A DNA stretch of 64,000 nt, taken from NCBI GenBank assembly GCA_022885665.1, contig JAGQDJ010000138.1, forward strand, positions 79,998-143,997, read 5' to 3'. Positions within the stretch are counted from its first letter, which is position 1, and each line of letters starts with the position of its first letter. Positions 38,801 through 53,800 of this stretch are shown here, in pieces. The notes below the pieces were generated by a model. It saw only the letters and a program-made list of their open reading frames with translations, was not told the DNA's origin and made no database searches. The stretch is from Triops longicaudatus. Lineage: Eukaryota; Arthropoda; Branchiopoda; Notostraca; Triopsidae. The position numbers were made by a program, and so were the translations under genes.

Positions 38801-41800
38801 ATTCGCACTTTTCTTTATTTTATCGTCAGCTTGTAATTAAAAATTATCCGACGTTTATAATCACAAACGGGCTGTTGATTCATTTCAGAAAAGATCTCGG
38901 AATTTACTTTTCCAAGCTGTTCGTTACAAAATTGATCTCAGAAGTTAATTTCAAAGATATTTTATAGTGTCGGCATAGAATCTCGCCTATTGCCGCTATT
39001 TTAAAGAATTTGCCACTACACTATTTACCTGATAATAGCTATGACACTTAGTGTTCAAGTTTTTAGACACTGGAATTCATCTTCTCCCTAGAATATCTTT
39101 ACACAATTTACCTAATTTTCTATTAACTGTCCTAATCAGTAATAATAATTAAGAAATATTGCTGTAATAATTAAGAAATATTGCTGCATGATTTTAAAGA
39201 TTACACTTATCTATCTTAAAGATTATATGCGAATACTGAGTGTTTCTATCAGACGGTTCTCACTTTCAACGTTTCTTCTTGGTTAGAGAGTTGTTCAAAG
39301 TCCTTCAAGCATAATGGTGGGCTGTGGAGCTGTCGAGCGCAGGAGGAAACTGCCTCACGGAGTTTGTTAATTCGCGTCACCCAATCGGCGCCCATATTGT
39401 CTTCTTCCTGACGGCTCTGGTAAGATTGGAACTGTTTCTCAATGCGCTGCCACTGTAAATTAATGTTGGCCACTAGCGAGGCATGATCTTGGATGTGTTG
39501 CTGTTGCAAAGCGAGCGCAGTCTCGTTTAACGACCTAATGGCTGCTTGTTTAGATACAATCTCTGCTTCCAGTGCCTGCAAAAAGACCAAAGAAAACAAA
39601 AATTAAACCAAAAGGAAACACAAAGAGACACTTCCCACCTTTCTCAGTTACACGAACTTTTTACGTGTGAGAAAAAGAGGAAAAGTCAGTTAAATGGACA
39701 CGAATAAAATAACAAATACATTAATAGACGGAAAGAAAAACGCTTACAGGAAAATTATGTTATGACAACTTGTACGTTCGCTACTAAAAGGATCCCATAA
39801 ATAACAAAAACGATACAAGAGAACTTTGCTTTTTTTATTTCATTTGTGTCATAAATCCAGGTGCGACACCATTTTCATTGTCAAGATAAACTAAGCCTCT
39901 TACATCAGGGTAGCCTACGTACGGGACTATTCAGTAATTTCGAAGCCCTTGCAAGCGTCCCTTAGCTTTCTCTTCGAAACGGGTACTTTTACGCAATATC
40001 GCTGAAAAATTAACATCAGAATCACCACACAAAGATTTACGAAAAAAACGCTTGCAGGAGAACAGCGTTAAGGCCATTGTATATCCCTTTCTATCATTAT
40101 GGGCACCTTACATGGAAAGTTCGCTGCATAAATTTGACCAAAGTCGCTCGATATTTGCCAAAAACTTCTGGACAGTAAAGTTACATTATTTGATAGCGTC
40201 TAGGGATAATTATACAGGTATTGTTACAAAGTACTTAGGTAAATCCTACGTGCTTTCACAAGTTTTCGCTACCTTTGACAGAAAAGAAAAGCACCTATTT
40301 TTTTCAACCATGCCATAGATATCTAAGATAAAGAATTTTTGGTGCAAAAATCTTTATAACTGATTAACGTTTTTGAAGCAAGCACAGTAAAAAATTCAAA
40401 ACAACGGCACGTAAACTCGTACTTGAGAAAAACTTATCATTTTTATCGCACATTTTACATTTGCTTCTATCAAACATAGTTTGTTTTACGCAAGATACTG
40501 TGGGGAGAATAACACAATATACTAAATTAACGTCAGGACATAATGTACATCACAGTTAAAATTCTGTGACGAAGTCCGCTGATGAAAAACTGAAGACTCG
40601 AACCCGGATGTACGAGCCGTTAAGATCGGCAAAAAATACTTGTGTGACAAACGCTCTTTGCCTTTTCTACACTTGAGTGGAATTCTGTTCCAAGTGATTT
40701 AGTCTTACTTCTGGGCTCTACGGTGGAATATTAAAAACAATTTTAAGGAAAAGTTCGTAAATAAATGGACTGAAAAGCATGCGAAATATTACAACGCGCA
40801 ATAGAACGCGATTCTCTTTTTCACGTGACATTTCATGTCGAACCTCGAAAATTAGGTCGTCTGTCAAAATATGGTACATTAGGATTTCGTTATACGATCT
40901 TCGCCGTATCACTTTTTTAATATCATAAAAACCTAGCCGTATATTGAAAGGGTTTTGGGGCATTTTTTTTAATGAATAAATTACGTATAATAACCCTTTC
41001 AGTCATGTATACACTTATTACCGAGAGTTGATTGGCGTCCGTCAAGCCCGATTCTAAGGCAGAAGCAACTTGGGTCATCCACTGCGTTAATTCCTCCGTT
41101 TGCTGAACGCAGTTTTGCAACAACGCTTCTTGCTGGGATGCACGCAATTTCCTCGCCTAAAGCCAAGGCAAAAAAACAAAAGCAAAAAGCACATAATTAG
41201 AGAATAGTCCATGCTTGTAGCATTCCTTATGGCTATCATTCTCACGCCCCCTCCATACGCCCCTCCCTAACTTTCCAAATTCCTCCCACATTTTTAATTT
41301 CTGCGTGTTCCCAGTTAAAAATAAACACCAGTGCATTGTGGACGCCTAACCATAACCCTTCTTTTAACTCTTCTCAATTGCGTCGAAAATCTTTTTACTT
41401 GCTCTAGCTCTAGCATACACGACATTTTCTCGCGATGGCGCGTATTTCTTAACTAAGGGAACCAGGAACACAACAAGAATACGTGCCCGCATGGCACTGT
41501 CACCAGTTTTTCTCTTACAATCCGTCCTGCCCTCGCCAACGTGCCAAGGAATACTGATCTCCCTGGTCTTTGTCTTTCCTCCTTTTCAATTGGCCAGTTA
41601 ACAAGTGCCAAATGTGCAAAAATCTCCCTTGAAATCTAGCTAATGATGCCTGGTTGCCTTATGTAACCCTGGAAGGCGTTTCGCCCACCCTAACATGCAC
41701 ATTCTGTCCCATCATGCCAGCCTTGTCTGATTGAGATCAAGAAAATCAGGCAAAGCGTGACAGGAGGCTGCGTGGTAAGCGGGAAAGGCAAAAATCAGTG

Positions 41801-44800
41801 TAAACAGACGTAAAGCTGCGTGGCTGTCGCTACCACGAGCTAGACTTGCATTGGTGCGCGGTTTCCCACTCTACTTTTAGCAGTGCGAGGCCAGAACGCA
41901 AGAGTTTTGAAAAACAAACGAGGGTTAATAGGATGGTGGAATAGAAGCACAAGGGAAAGCTTCGCGGGGCAAAATGCCAAACAAGCTGAAGAAGCTATTT
42001 GTGGGCCAAATGCCCAAACGCCATTGTGGCAGGCGTTCTTTGACGTTCTTTTACGTTATTTTTTCGTTGAAGTCTCGTCACATGTACTATAAACAGAGCG
42101 ACGGTAACAACGAAGCAAACCACAAGCTGTAAAGGACCTTCACCCAGGCCCAAATGACTATAAACTAACTTATACGCCTAATGAAACTGTCGTGTCCTTT
42201 CGCGCCATTTTGAATATAAAACGCTCCGAGTATGCCCGTTTGCACGAGACCGGTTTCCGATAAGGGCCACCAAGTTTTGAAAGCCGACACCAACTCCTAC
42301 GCTTTCTCACATATTCCTTTTTTTAATAAATATTTTTCTAAAGTTCGAAATCTCCGTGGTGGGGAGAAGCTCGGTATCATCCCTTTCGGACATCTGTACA
42401 TTTATTGAGGTATGATATCAGACTGTTTTTTATTAAAAAATTTTCCTGAAAACAAACTTGTTTTTATCCCAATATATGAAGCTGTTATGTTCACATTCCT
42501 GAATTTGACAAGCTTTCTTCTGTAGAAACTCACTGGTGCCTTGAACGCCAATGTTGGACGTCTTTTTTGCTTCGGACAGTGAAATGAACTGCTGTGATGA
42601 CTAACTTCAGCATAGCGTACAAGCTTCATGACAAGCTGCTCTGAATATCTTTGTGCTGAAATCAATGCACATGACACGAAACGGCGCATTTAGGACTTAC
42701 CTTTGCTATTTGGGATTACACGAAAACCACAGATTTGATACATGAACACCACATTCGGTACTCATAGATACTTCCTGACTTCTCTGCCTAGACAGAAAAT
42801 ATACCACATTTCTTTAATTGTGAAGAGAAGCTAAGGTCTCCAATCTTTGGAACTTTCTTTAGGTCTTTTAAAGCCGTTAATTAACGAACGCATCATGTGT
42901 GGATTTTTTACATTCCACACATGAAAACTCCGTTTCACAAGCTGTATTTTTCACTATGTTTAACTGCAATTTGATAAAATCACTAAAATAGCCTTGCCTA
43001 GGCTTTCCTGCTATTTTCAGCCTACGCGGTACGCGGACTCATAGGCATGAGACAAACAACACTCGCTATTATCAAGCATACTTACAAGCTTTTCTGCAAA
43101 CACTTCAAAGATTAGTGATGAAAGAAAGGCGGTGAAATCTTCAAGGGTTATGACATCTTGATCCAAACTGAAATCTCAATTAATTCCAACTCAACAAGTT
43201 GCCCATAGAATTTTTCATTATTTTAACCCCTATCTCGATATTTTCGAGCAGTACACTGTTAAAAATTGTCCCTAATTAATGGTATAGACACCCCATCCTG
43301 GGTCCCGCGAATTTCAGTGTTCAAATTTCTCCCATTAAATGGTAAACTTTTATCTTAAAATAGCAAAAATTTCCCCATAAAAGTGGCGAAACTTTTAAAG
43401 AATTTTCCCCATTTATTGGGCGAAAATTACACCCCAGAAATCGCCGGACCCAGGATAGGATTTCTGTACCACTAAACACAGGAGGATTTTTTTATAGTGT
43501 ACTCTTGCTCAATGAGCATCCGTTTATATTTCACACGAAATAAGTTCATACCCACTATAAACAGGCCAAGTTGTGAGTCTTTGAAGGGTCAGAAAAATCC
43601 TAAGTCACACGCGAAGAGCACTAAGGTAAATTTGCGTTCCCTGTATTCATAATCCGTCCCTTACACACAGAAATTTCACGCAATTCTCGAAATACCCCAC
43701 TTTTACGGAGAAACGTTTACAGAATGAGATTTCGAGCTGTTTATCTTCAACATTAACTAAACTCAACGAGGGCGAGGATTGTTGGAAAATTCTTGCGAAT
43801 TTGTATCCCAGTTTCTGTGGTGTAGCCTGTGTAAATAAACAGTAAAACCTCCTCGAAAAGGAACAACAGCTCGTAAACACTACTTCTTTTCCGTGGTGCA
43901 CTTCTTCGCGTTGCACTAACAAAAGAACACATGTACCCACAAGAAACTTGTACAACACACTGTGTTTCCGGGGGATGGGGTTAAAACGAGCCTCTTTTAG
44001 AACGTACTCAACTCACGTTGTCACCTGGTTAGGGAGGCTTTTGGCACCGAACTGCTCTCTCAAAGAAAACTACTGCTCTGTAAAACCTAGCGGCCGTAAC
44101 ATTTTTGGCCCGGACGACCAAGACGCTCATCTGTTTCCGCGAGCCTGACTATTTCAAAGTAGAGAAACCCCACCACGAGTTTTTTCAGTCATAAATGAAG
44201 TCTGGCTTGCCAAGCTGAAGTTTGGATGAAAAACTTCAGTGTCTGTTTCCTTCGGATGCACACTGGTTCAGAACTCCCTACTGCGTCAACTAATCCCTTG
44301 CAAACGTCGACTAGCATTTTCATCATCAAATGACGAAAAAAAATTACGTTACCGCGGTCCAAATTGTTTTATGTCCAACTTTCAAAAAATGGTGGCAGTA
44401 AGAAGACGATAGCAATAAAGGCCCCGCAGCCAGTGCTATTCAAATATTGGTAGTTACCCAAAACTGGGTAAAAGTGTTTCTTTGGAAAAAGGCGTATCTT
44501 ACTAACTCAAATCGGACACACACAAAAATCCTGACATGCAATATTTGGCTAATACAGGGAAAAAATTACGAAGACTTGCTTTAAAGGTGGTCCAGATCTT
44601 TCTTGCAGTTGGATCTTAGGGAATTTTGGTCACGTCTCAATCATGATTTGATCTAATGAGTTTATAAGAACCCAGAAGAGTATTTTGAAAAATAAAAAAA
44701 ATCCCCGAATTTATAATTAAGTTTAGACGATAAAAAATACTGAATAAAAACGTAAGAGAACAAATATCTATATATGTGTAGGTCGACAGATTTCCTCAAA

Positions 44801-47800
44801 CGACACGATTGATCTTTCCCTTTGAGTGAATCAACGACTCCTCGCTTAGCACTGATGTGGTTTGAATTTTAAAACGAAAGACTCGATCTGATCCTAATCG
44901 TTTGCAAGGTAATGTCAACGTCATTAGACATAACTGAAGATCAGACCAGACAATTATTTTCTTTCGTCTTTTTTTTTTTAAGGAAACACTACGAGCAAAG
45001 CAAAAAGGAAGGATGGATAGGGTGCAACACAGTACAGGCTTAAAGACTGTACACCAACGAAAGACGAGCGATTATCTCTACTGCAGTATTAGGCGTACGT
45101 TTCAGTAGTCAGTTTCCAACTTGAGACGTAAAACGCTGTTTTTTAAACTAACAAGTGCTCAGGAAAGCTGAAGATGATAATACACCAAACCAACCGCAAA
45201 CCAAACTAACAAATGTGCTCAGTTCATATCAAAGAACTTATTTCTGACACCGCAGATCTACTGTTGGAAAAATGACACTTCCGCATGGTTTTCGCTTGAA
45301 AACGATCAAGCTGATCTAACCTCAATCAAGACTACGAGTCTGCGTTGACATTTCTGAGTAGACCACTTCAGTGAACGAAGTCTGTGTCATAGCTGTCACG
45401 ACCATTTCCAGGTGAGTGTAAACTAGCCTTTGCATTCCCTTTCATTCTCCTTCGTGCACCAGGTTAATAAAGATGGAGTAATGGGTGGTAACTTACTTCC
45501 CCTTCAGCTTTGAGATGAGCCCATGCTGCTCGTAACCGGCCAGTAGTGGCGTGGACCTCCAAAGCTTGTTGTAAATGTAAGCTTTGGACTTGCAAAACTA
45601 ATGTGTCGCCTTTGCTAATCAAGGAGGCGACATCAGGTTCCAAACACGCCATTCCCAACTCCCAATCCTAAAATTGGATGCTAATCAATCACACACTCAT
45701 TGCACACGTCAAATCTTGCGAAACTAGATTCACAACTTTCGATGAACGCAACACCTACGATTGGAACTTGCAAGTGAACAAAAAAAGAGAAAAAGGAAAC
45801 GAGCACACATGTTAAACTACAACTTGAAAGAATACTCAGAAACAAAAAAAGGAAGAAGAATGAACTACCAACGCAAGGAGCTCGGTAACAGAGGAAGAAA
45901 CCAAGCAAACTCGGAAGAAACGGAAAAACTAAAATAAATCTTCATTTAAAAAAAAAAAATAGAACAGTAGAAAAGAAGAAGATATTTTAGGTATAGTGAT
46001 ATTTTAAAGGTCAAATTAGCCGTAACTTTCCCGTAACTGACAAAGACATTTTAATCAGGTGAATGAATTAACCCAGTACCTCTAATTGGTCCCGAAGTGG
46101 TGCCTTTTGTTCTTCGTGCTGTTTCACTTGCTCAATCCTGGCCAACATTTCCGCTACTTCAGTCTCAAACGCCGACACATTTGTCGGCTTGCTTCTCCCT
46201 CCAACCTTTTCTTGCTGTCAAGCAAAAATATGTTAAAAAATAGAACGACTGCTATATATCAAATGAAAGTATAATAAACCAGCCATTTTTAACATCCTTA
46301 ACGTCCTGCACATAAGGAAGAAGAGCTACAAGCAGCAAAATAAAGCGCAACCCTGGCATTCCATTCTCATTTGCAGACGAATTCCACTCCCACACTAATC
46401 CGCAAGCTTATCAGCGCACTACCACACATGCAAAGGCTAAGCCATCATCTATTCGGTCCCAGTAGCTTTATTTTATAATGTGCACCGCCTTCATTTATAA
46501 ACGAGACTTTTTCTTTACTTTTCTCTGGCAAAGAAAAAAAAACGAAGGGAATAGTTTCCTTACTTTTACAAGGAAGAGCTGTCTACATACACACGCTGTT
46601 GGAATGTGCAAGAAGCTGCCAAATAGGAAACATAACTTTGACAAATAAGAACTTTAACAAACTTATATGTCCCACTCAAACAAAATCTACAAAATATGCA
46701 ATCATTATTCTGTTTCGGTTCAAAAATCGATAGAGTTCTTCAAATAGGAATATAGTTAAGTACGTTAAATTCAGGCAACGTGAATTAAGAGCAACGTAAA
46801 TTCGTGAGTTTTGAAGAAAAAACTTGCCTGCATATTTTACAGGCTCTGTTATGGTAAAGGTCATGACTTCCAATTATTCGACTTTACTAAGACCTACCAT
46901 TAGTCGAAATTTCATGACAAATTCATGTGTTAGGAAGTTATGAAAGTCTCGTTTATACCTGATCTCCCGCCATCAACGTATAATACTTCCCAGTGCCGGA
47001 AAAGAAAAACAGTACTGTACTTGTTCTTCCGCATCGCTGTCAGAAGACGACTCGCTGGGCGACAACGAAGCCTCTGATACCGCTGACGAACGGTGACTCG
47101 AGCAGGGCGATTCAGTCTGCGAGAACTCAATGACATCATCTGTTTCTTTATCGCTGCCATAAAAGCTGTCCGACTCGGGATCCCAAGACGATTCTCCTCC
47201 CAAGTCCGGTGATAAAGGACTCATCGGTTTCGTCCAACGTCTCGGACTGGGTTGTTCGTACGATTCTCTGCGAATCGGTGACATCACCACGCTCTCGCTC
47301 TGACTCACGGATGACTTACGGCTCGGCGTCCGCGAGGATGAAACTACCAACGACATCGTTTCCTGTAACACGGCATCCAACTCGCCTAAATTCACGTGAG
47401 TACTCTCTGCTGCGGCGGTTTTGGCGATAACAGCTGGCACCAGCGCCCCTGGTGGTGATTTGGACCGACTTAAACGCGCTTCTCCTGATTCAAAAGCTTG
47501 TTTCTGTGGAAGAATGACAGGAGACTCGTTTAAACAAGACAAATCAGTTTGGGTGGCTTCGTCACGTGACGCTCGTCTGCCCTGCTTGTAGTAAACTTGA
47601 ATTTTTGATGCCTGTTGGTGTGGCGTCACAGGCATTTTGGGTTCCACTTTCGCCGAAACCGGCACGATGGACGTTTCGAAACTCACATCCAAAGGTGGGT
47701 AAGATTCGTACACTTGCGACGTCATCCAACGATCGGGTTTTAAATCACACGAACTGTTTTCCGAAGTACCGGCCGTCTCAATACTGGCCAAATCTTCATT

Positions 47801-50800
47801 CAAGGTGGAAATCACGTCCAAATCTTCCATATCCATCGACTCCTGGCTCCTGGCCAAAGAATCTGTCGAAGAAGGCGCCCGTGTTCGGATAATTTCCATC
47901 GCTGCTCGCTCGACAGAGGGCAATCGCGTCTGAATGCGTTCGATCTCCGCTCTTTCGAGCACAATTTCTGAACTTCGAACTGAAACGACGCTAGGATTCC
48001 AGTTTGGATCCAACACTCGATTTACCGGGCTATCGCATTCCTCTTCTTCTAAAGGCGTTACGAGCTGATCCAACTCATCTACCATGGCTTGTAATGCTGC
48101 CAAATTCACATTTTCATCCCTAGGCGGCGTCGTTGGATGCCGCTTGGGCCCTTGCTTGTTTTCCTTGTACGTTAAAATGACTGAGTCAACGTCTCTAGCA
48201 GGACTGCTGGCAAACGGAGCAGGTTTGTTGTTGAAAAGTACACTCTCGGAGCTAGAGGAGGAGAGCTTGACCTCTTCTTCCTCTTCGTCTGAAGTACCGG
48301 CGGTACTGGACGAATCGGAAGAGCTGGAGGGGATGTCTTCCAGCTCTTGGACGCTATGTACGGACAACTGGCGGGAGATTTCGAGTTGGACTACTGGCAG
48401 TTGCTGAGAGGGTTGTTGATCGTGATCTTCGTCGTCGAACGCCGCATTGCAATAACCTTCTTTTGCTACTTCTTCTTGGTCTGGCGTGGGAATCATGTTT
48501 GGAAGTCGAGGATTGGTCGTCCCGTAGTTGACAACCGCCGCAGGGGCTTGCACTTGCGTATACATCGTCGTTCGATACATTTTTCCTTCTGTTTCCTCCT
48601 CTTCTTGCCCCGCATCATCTTCCTCGTCTTCTTTTGCCGCTTTTTTGTGCGAAACTTCCCCACCGTTTGGTGTTACTTCTTCCGCAGTGAGACTCTGACG
48701 GAATTCTGCGGCAGCCTAAGCAATTTTCGGATATTTTTGGGTGTCATTTTTGTGGTCAAAGTCTGACACATCCCAATGCCCGTGCCATTTCCCCCCATCC
48801 TTTATGTCCTTTTTTATCTTTTTTGTGGTTGCTTTTTCAAAAAATTATTTCAAAAATGTGTCCCAGCTCACCAAGCGGTGCGGAATTGGAACGTTGGGAT
48901 AATGGTTATTACAAACAGTTAGACAAGAACTACTGGAGAAGTTTGGTACAGTTAAGGATGGTGAATTTGAGTGTTTTTCGCCAGCTATAATCTTGACAAA
49001 CGTGTGCATTTGTTGTATGAAACATGGGCTGAGACGATTGTCACGTGACGTAAGTTTGTGGAAGGTAGATTATTATAGGAGTAAGAAAAGGAAAGGCGGG
49101 TCAAAAAAGCGTTCCCGTCCCAACTATCAAATACAAGCGTGTACAGTACAACAGTCAATAAAATCTGAACAGTTGACACAAAAACCTGAGGCAAGTAAAA
49201 GGCTATTCTTTCTAGTATGTACCGTTTTTTATTAACTGTTCAGACTTTCTCGACAGTTCTGTAAGTTACAGCGCCGAACAATTAATAAGGAAGCCATGCA
49301 AAAAAAAAACAAAAAAAACTATAAAGCAAAAGCAAAAACTGGGATGCACATTTTGTCATTTTCACAGCAACAATATCCTGGAGCAGGGTTTTGGAAGATC
49401 TTGTACAAAGCCAAAAACTAGTAAAAAAGGCGAGAAGTACAGAAAATGAAATAAACTTTCATCAAAAATTTACGGCTGATTCGAAAATTCTTTGCATATT
49501 CCGCTCTTCGTAAGACTACAACCACACAAAACAAATAACATTATCTGTCACTGGTTTACACAAGTGTTTAGGCCTCTAGGAGGGTGTTTGAAAAGTCGGT
49601 AAGTTTTCCGCACTTGTCTACTGTTTTCGAAAGAAGTTTAATTGTGAGGAGAACACATTCGACTTGCCGTCCAAGCGTTCAGACACGAGAAAAACAGTGC
49701 CTTACTTTGTTAACTGACACTGTTTGGGGTATTTAAAAAAAAATCGGAAAGTGACACAGCAATATATTGCATTAATGGTTGGTGTACTGTTCTGGCAAAA
49801 CCTTGTGCCAAAGCAGTGCACCAAGTTTCGAGATTGAAAACGACGGAGTAAAAACAACGAATGCAGATTTCTCTAGGGACAAACCTTTTGCTATCGAAAG
49901 GCTACTTAATTATTAAAACAAGCAAACAGACTTTTAGAACACTAGTCACTCCTCGATATTCGACCAACAATATTGCTTGCTAGACAAAGAGAGCTTTGAC
50001 ACTGACGTCACGGTACTGAATCTTATGCAGAATAACTGTACAACTATAAGAAACCTAACGAATTATATCTCAAAATTCAACTGAGCTGAAACTGAAAAAT
50101 CGGATAACTTAACTAAAAGCATGAGTATTTTGAATCGTACATGTCAAAAATACCAAAAATGGCTCTAGAAAGTATGGAGCAGTCAATAAACTTTTCTGTA
50201 GCCAAAAGTATTACCATACTTCAAAACGCTCAAAGAAACAAACCCTGTCGCATCAACCAACTGTTTTTATTGCTTTCCAATACAGACCAAAGCCTATTAC
50301 TTATCAACCTTAAAACTTACGAATAACTCTTTCGAACTAACTGTAAGTTAATTTTAGCTTAGGGGACGGTCAATAAAAACGGAACTCACAAACACAAACT
50401 TAGAATTCCTATTAGTATTTCTAGACGTTAATATTTTTCTTTACCCAATAACGCAACATTCTAAAACGTCTAGAGTTGATTTGCAAGTGCTATTCAATAA
50501 AGGATACAACTGGTCTATACTTGTGCACTGAATGCTTCGTTAAGAGACACCAAAATACTGCGTTTTATTTTTCAAACTTAGTTAAGGAAGGCTCATGTTG
50601 AGATGGCGTGTAGAGTGCGGTCAGCTAAGGTTGAAACTTAGAACTACCGAAAAGCCACTTGCTATGAAATCCTTACAACTCTTGTCTATTTTAATACAAA
50701 TACAGAAAACAGTCGAACTTTTACTGCATGTTCAGCATAGGCAAGAGGGTTCAGGATTGCTCGAAATCTTTAAGTTATATATGCGATCATAAGATTAACA

Positions 50801-53800
50801 TTTCTCGTGATGGCAAAAGGCGTCAGATTTACTGCCGACCTAACGTCATCGGTTGTTGGTTTATTCAACACTCGTCGCTAAATCACACCAGGAACAAAAA
50901 GAGTCTTCCGCTCTCGATTGTTGCATTAATTTTCTACCGTTGCTAAAAATACGCTGTTTTTCTCATGTGACAGTTACGCAGAACTTATGATGCACGACCG
51001 ACAAAACGATTTAGATAGAGTTCGCAACCCTGCTCCGACGTAGAATAAAGAATGCAAAGAAAAAACGAAAGAAAGGTTACCTTCGCTTCTTGCAAGCGTT
51101 GCTCGAGGCGTAATTCAATATTACTCCAACGCGCTTTGGTATCTTCGACTTTTTCCTTCAGCAATTCCAACAAAGCGGGGTCACATAAGGCACAAAACTG
51201 GCTATAGGCTTCTTCGACCATATTCTGATGAAGCCTGTACTTATCCAGTTGAGCCATGCATTGCTTTTTTGGGGTAGGTTACAAGGAGGAGCAACAAAAC
51301 GCGAGTCAAGTAATAAAAAAATCAAACCAAAAAATAGCAAATTAGGATCGAACAAAGCATCCACTACCGTGCATACAAGCGAGCATGACAACTTCGAATA
51401 GAAATTCCACACGTTACCTCGTAATACTGATGGTCAATTGTCTGCGATCCCGCGGCCGTTTCTCGGCGATCAATTTCCATTTCCAAAGTGGCCATCCAGT
51501 CGTGAAGTACATTCATTTCCCCGCTGAGTTGGTTGCTCAACTGTAATGCACGCTCTAAGGTTTCCCTTGCTGACGTCACTTGACTTCCCAACTTACAAAA
51601 AGAAAAACGGAACAAATTTAATAAAATACAAGTTTTCAAAAACTCCAGTGAACACCGAGAAGCATTCGAATCTTTTAAAGACAAAAGCTTCCTTCAAGTG
51701 GCCACTTGGCATCTGACGAAACCCAGAAAAAAAAAGTCGACAAACAATGAAGTAAACACCGTAAAATTCTCTCAGATGCTTGTCTATATCGAAAAAGAGC
51801 TCAAGAACTTTCCGTAATACCCCGACAAAAGTGAGATTTCATTTCCCTTCTGGTTAGCTAAAGCCTCCACTTGTGCAAGTTTGTAAAGTACGGCACGTCA
51901 GTAATGAAATAAGAGTTAGGATTGATGTGATTAAGGATGAGTTCTGGTCAGAAAAAGAGCATTCTTAACATCACAAATTGTCCACTTGCTTAGCTTTTCT
52001 GCTTGTTTACCTCGTTGTAAAGCGCTTTCACCGAATCCAGCTGTGCACTTAACGCCGCTGGATCAGACACACTTTGGTTTTCCACTGCAGCACGTCCTTC
52101 TTTGATTAACGCTTCCAAGTCACCTTTCATGTCGCTCAAGTTCTCGTAAAAGCGCTAGAATGTAAGTCAAGAATCAGTATGTCCTGCATTCAGCCGACGC
52201 AATATGCAAGCCCTTAAGTTTTTCCTTTTGTCATCTTCTGTAAGAATAAAGAAGAGCTGCGTTTTTAAGAATCAACTCACCAGACAATTATTAAGTTGGC
52301 CTTGAATGGCGTCTGTGTCATCCGAAGCGAGTTCAATAAAACACATGCCTTGTTCCAAGTCTCTCATAAGGCGACTCATCCGCTGCAATCGTACTATGAG
52401 GTTCTCGGACGTCGATTGCTGGAACAGCATCACCTTTTGCTTCACTTCGGTGAAATAGTTCTGCAACAATACAGGGGGAAAATGGAAATAAGGTAATGTC
52501 GTTTCCCATTTTCTTTTTCACATCCTACGGCATGTCTTTCTCTTCGAATATACGCTATGTTTGTAAACACTTCCGAGTGCAGTTTATCTACGTTACTAGG
52601 AAATTTGAGATATACTCGCATAATGTCATAAATTCGGCCGGCAATGGGATTTAGGCCACTGGAACACCGCATTTACGTTCCAAAAATGCGTTTCAATTAA
52701 ACTCACTATGACGAAATCGAGAAAAGTGAAAATTCCGTAAATTAGCCGATGCCCTTTTACTACGAAATGCCATTACCAAACCACACCAAAAACACTGTCA
52801 CGGTCAAAATGTGCATTAACAAATGGACATCCTGCCCAAACGAAACTATGCAGCGGTGTCCCATAATTTGTTCGAAAACCGAATTGACTTAAATTACAAA
52901 TGGAAAAGGCTTTTCTCACGTTAATGAGTTCTAGTTGCTCATGCAAACGTAAAGCAGCTTCTTCGCGTCCTTCACGACGGTAAGATTCTTCCAATTGCCG
53001 CAATTCTTCCAAAGCCGATTCCTGGGACGCTAAGTCGCTCGCCAATTTCTATATAAGATTTTACAAAGTAATTAGAAAATTAGCTTTACTCTCATCCAAA
53101 AGTGCAAAAAAAAAGAGTAAACGTAAGGCAAATCTCCCAAAGGCGTGGCTTTTATCTCAATCTTTCGATTGGTTGCTTAATTGAACACATAAAATGCAGA
53201 TTTTCATACTTGGCTAGCTTCTGGGAGGTCGTTACCGGTCAAATCTTGTTCTAAATGGGCAGTGACATCGTTTTCTATGGCAATAATGCCGTCTTGCAAT
53301 TGTAGCACTAACTGCTCTACCTGCTGGGCTCCCCGGACCGTTTTCTCCAACCAAACCGTTCGTTCTGCAGCCTTTAAATGGAGAAAAAAGCGAATTAAAT
53401 ACCTGGTATTTCGTGACATCATTTAATGTTTAACCAACGAAAAGAGAAAAAAATGACACTAGGAAGGGAAAAAACAAATGCTGACATGAAAGCTTACTAT
53501 GACATTGGCCTGAGTAGGAGCTGAAGACCCGTCGAGAAAAAATAAAAGACTTATTACTACAAGGAAACAATACAGGGAATTCAAACTTTAGCGTTAGTAA
53601 CGTCCCTAAATACAAAACCACGCCCACTCAGAAGGTCAAAACGGATGTACTTGTTGGTCTAGCATAGTCCAACGCTGTGAAATCAATGAAAATTCCGTCT
53701 GGATCAACTGTGCCATAACACGGCAAGCTCGGAGGCGCTCGACGAGAAATCGTAACCGTTCCAAACGCGCTACTGGACGATTTTTCAAGAAGTTTTCCAA

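Larger units (their letters stand above)
41157..45496. other. Intron 26 (4.3 kb)
   Basis: Holds the MITE-like element (43252-43501) and a 10-bp hairpin. The stretch 41360-42110 is less AT-rich than the rest, but no exon was recognised in it. Confidence 0.6.

Noticed and set aside
40590..40625. Minus-strand CCGGGTTCGAGTC, resembling a tRNA T-arm
   Set aside because: The flanking bases do not form a T-stem, and no acceptor stem, D-arm or anticodon arm is present.
47209..48766. Plus-strand open frames across exon 24
   Set aside because: Antisense shadows of the giant exon; no start or splice context.
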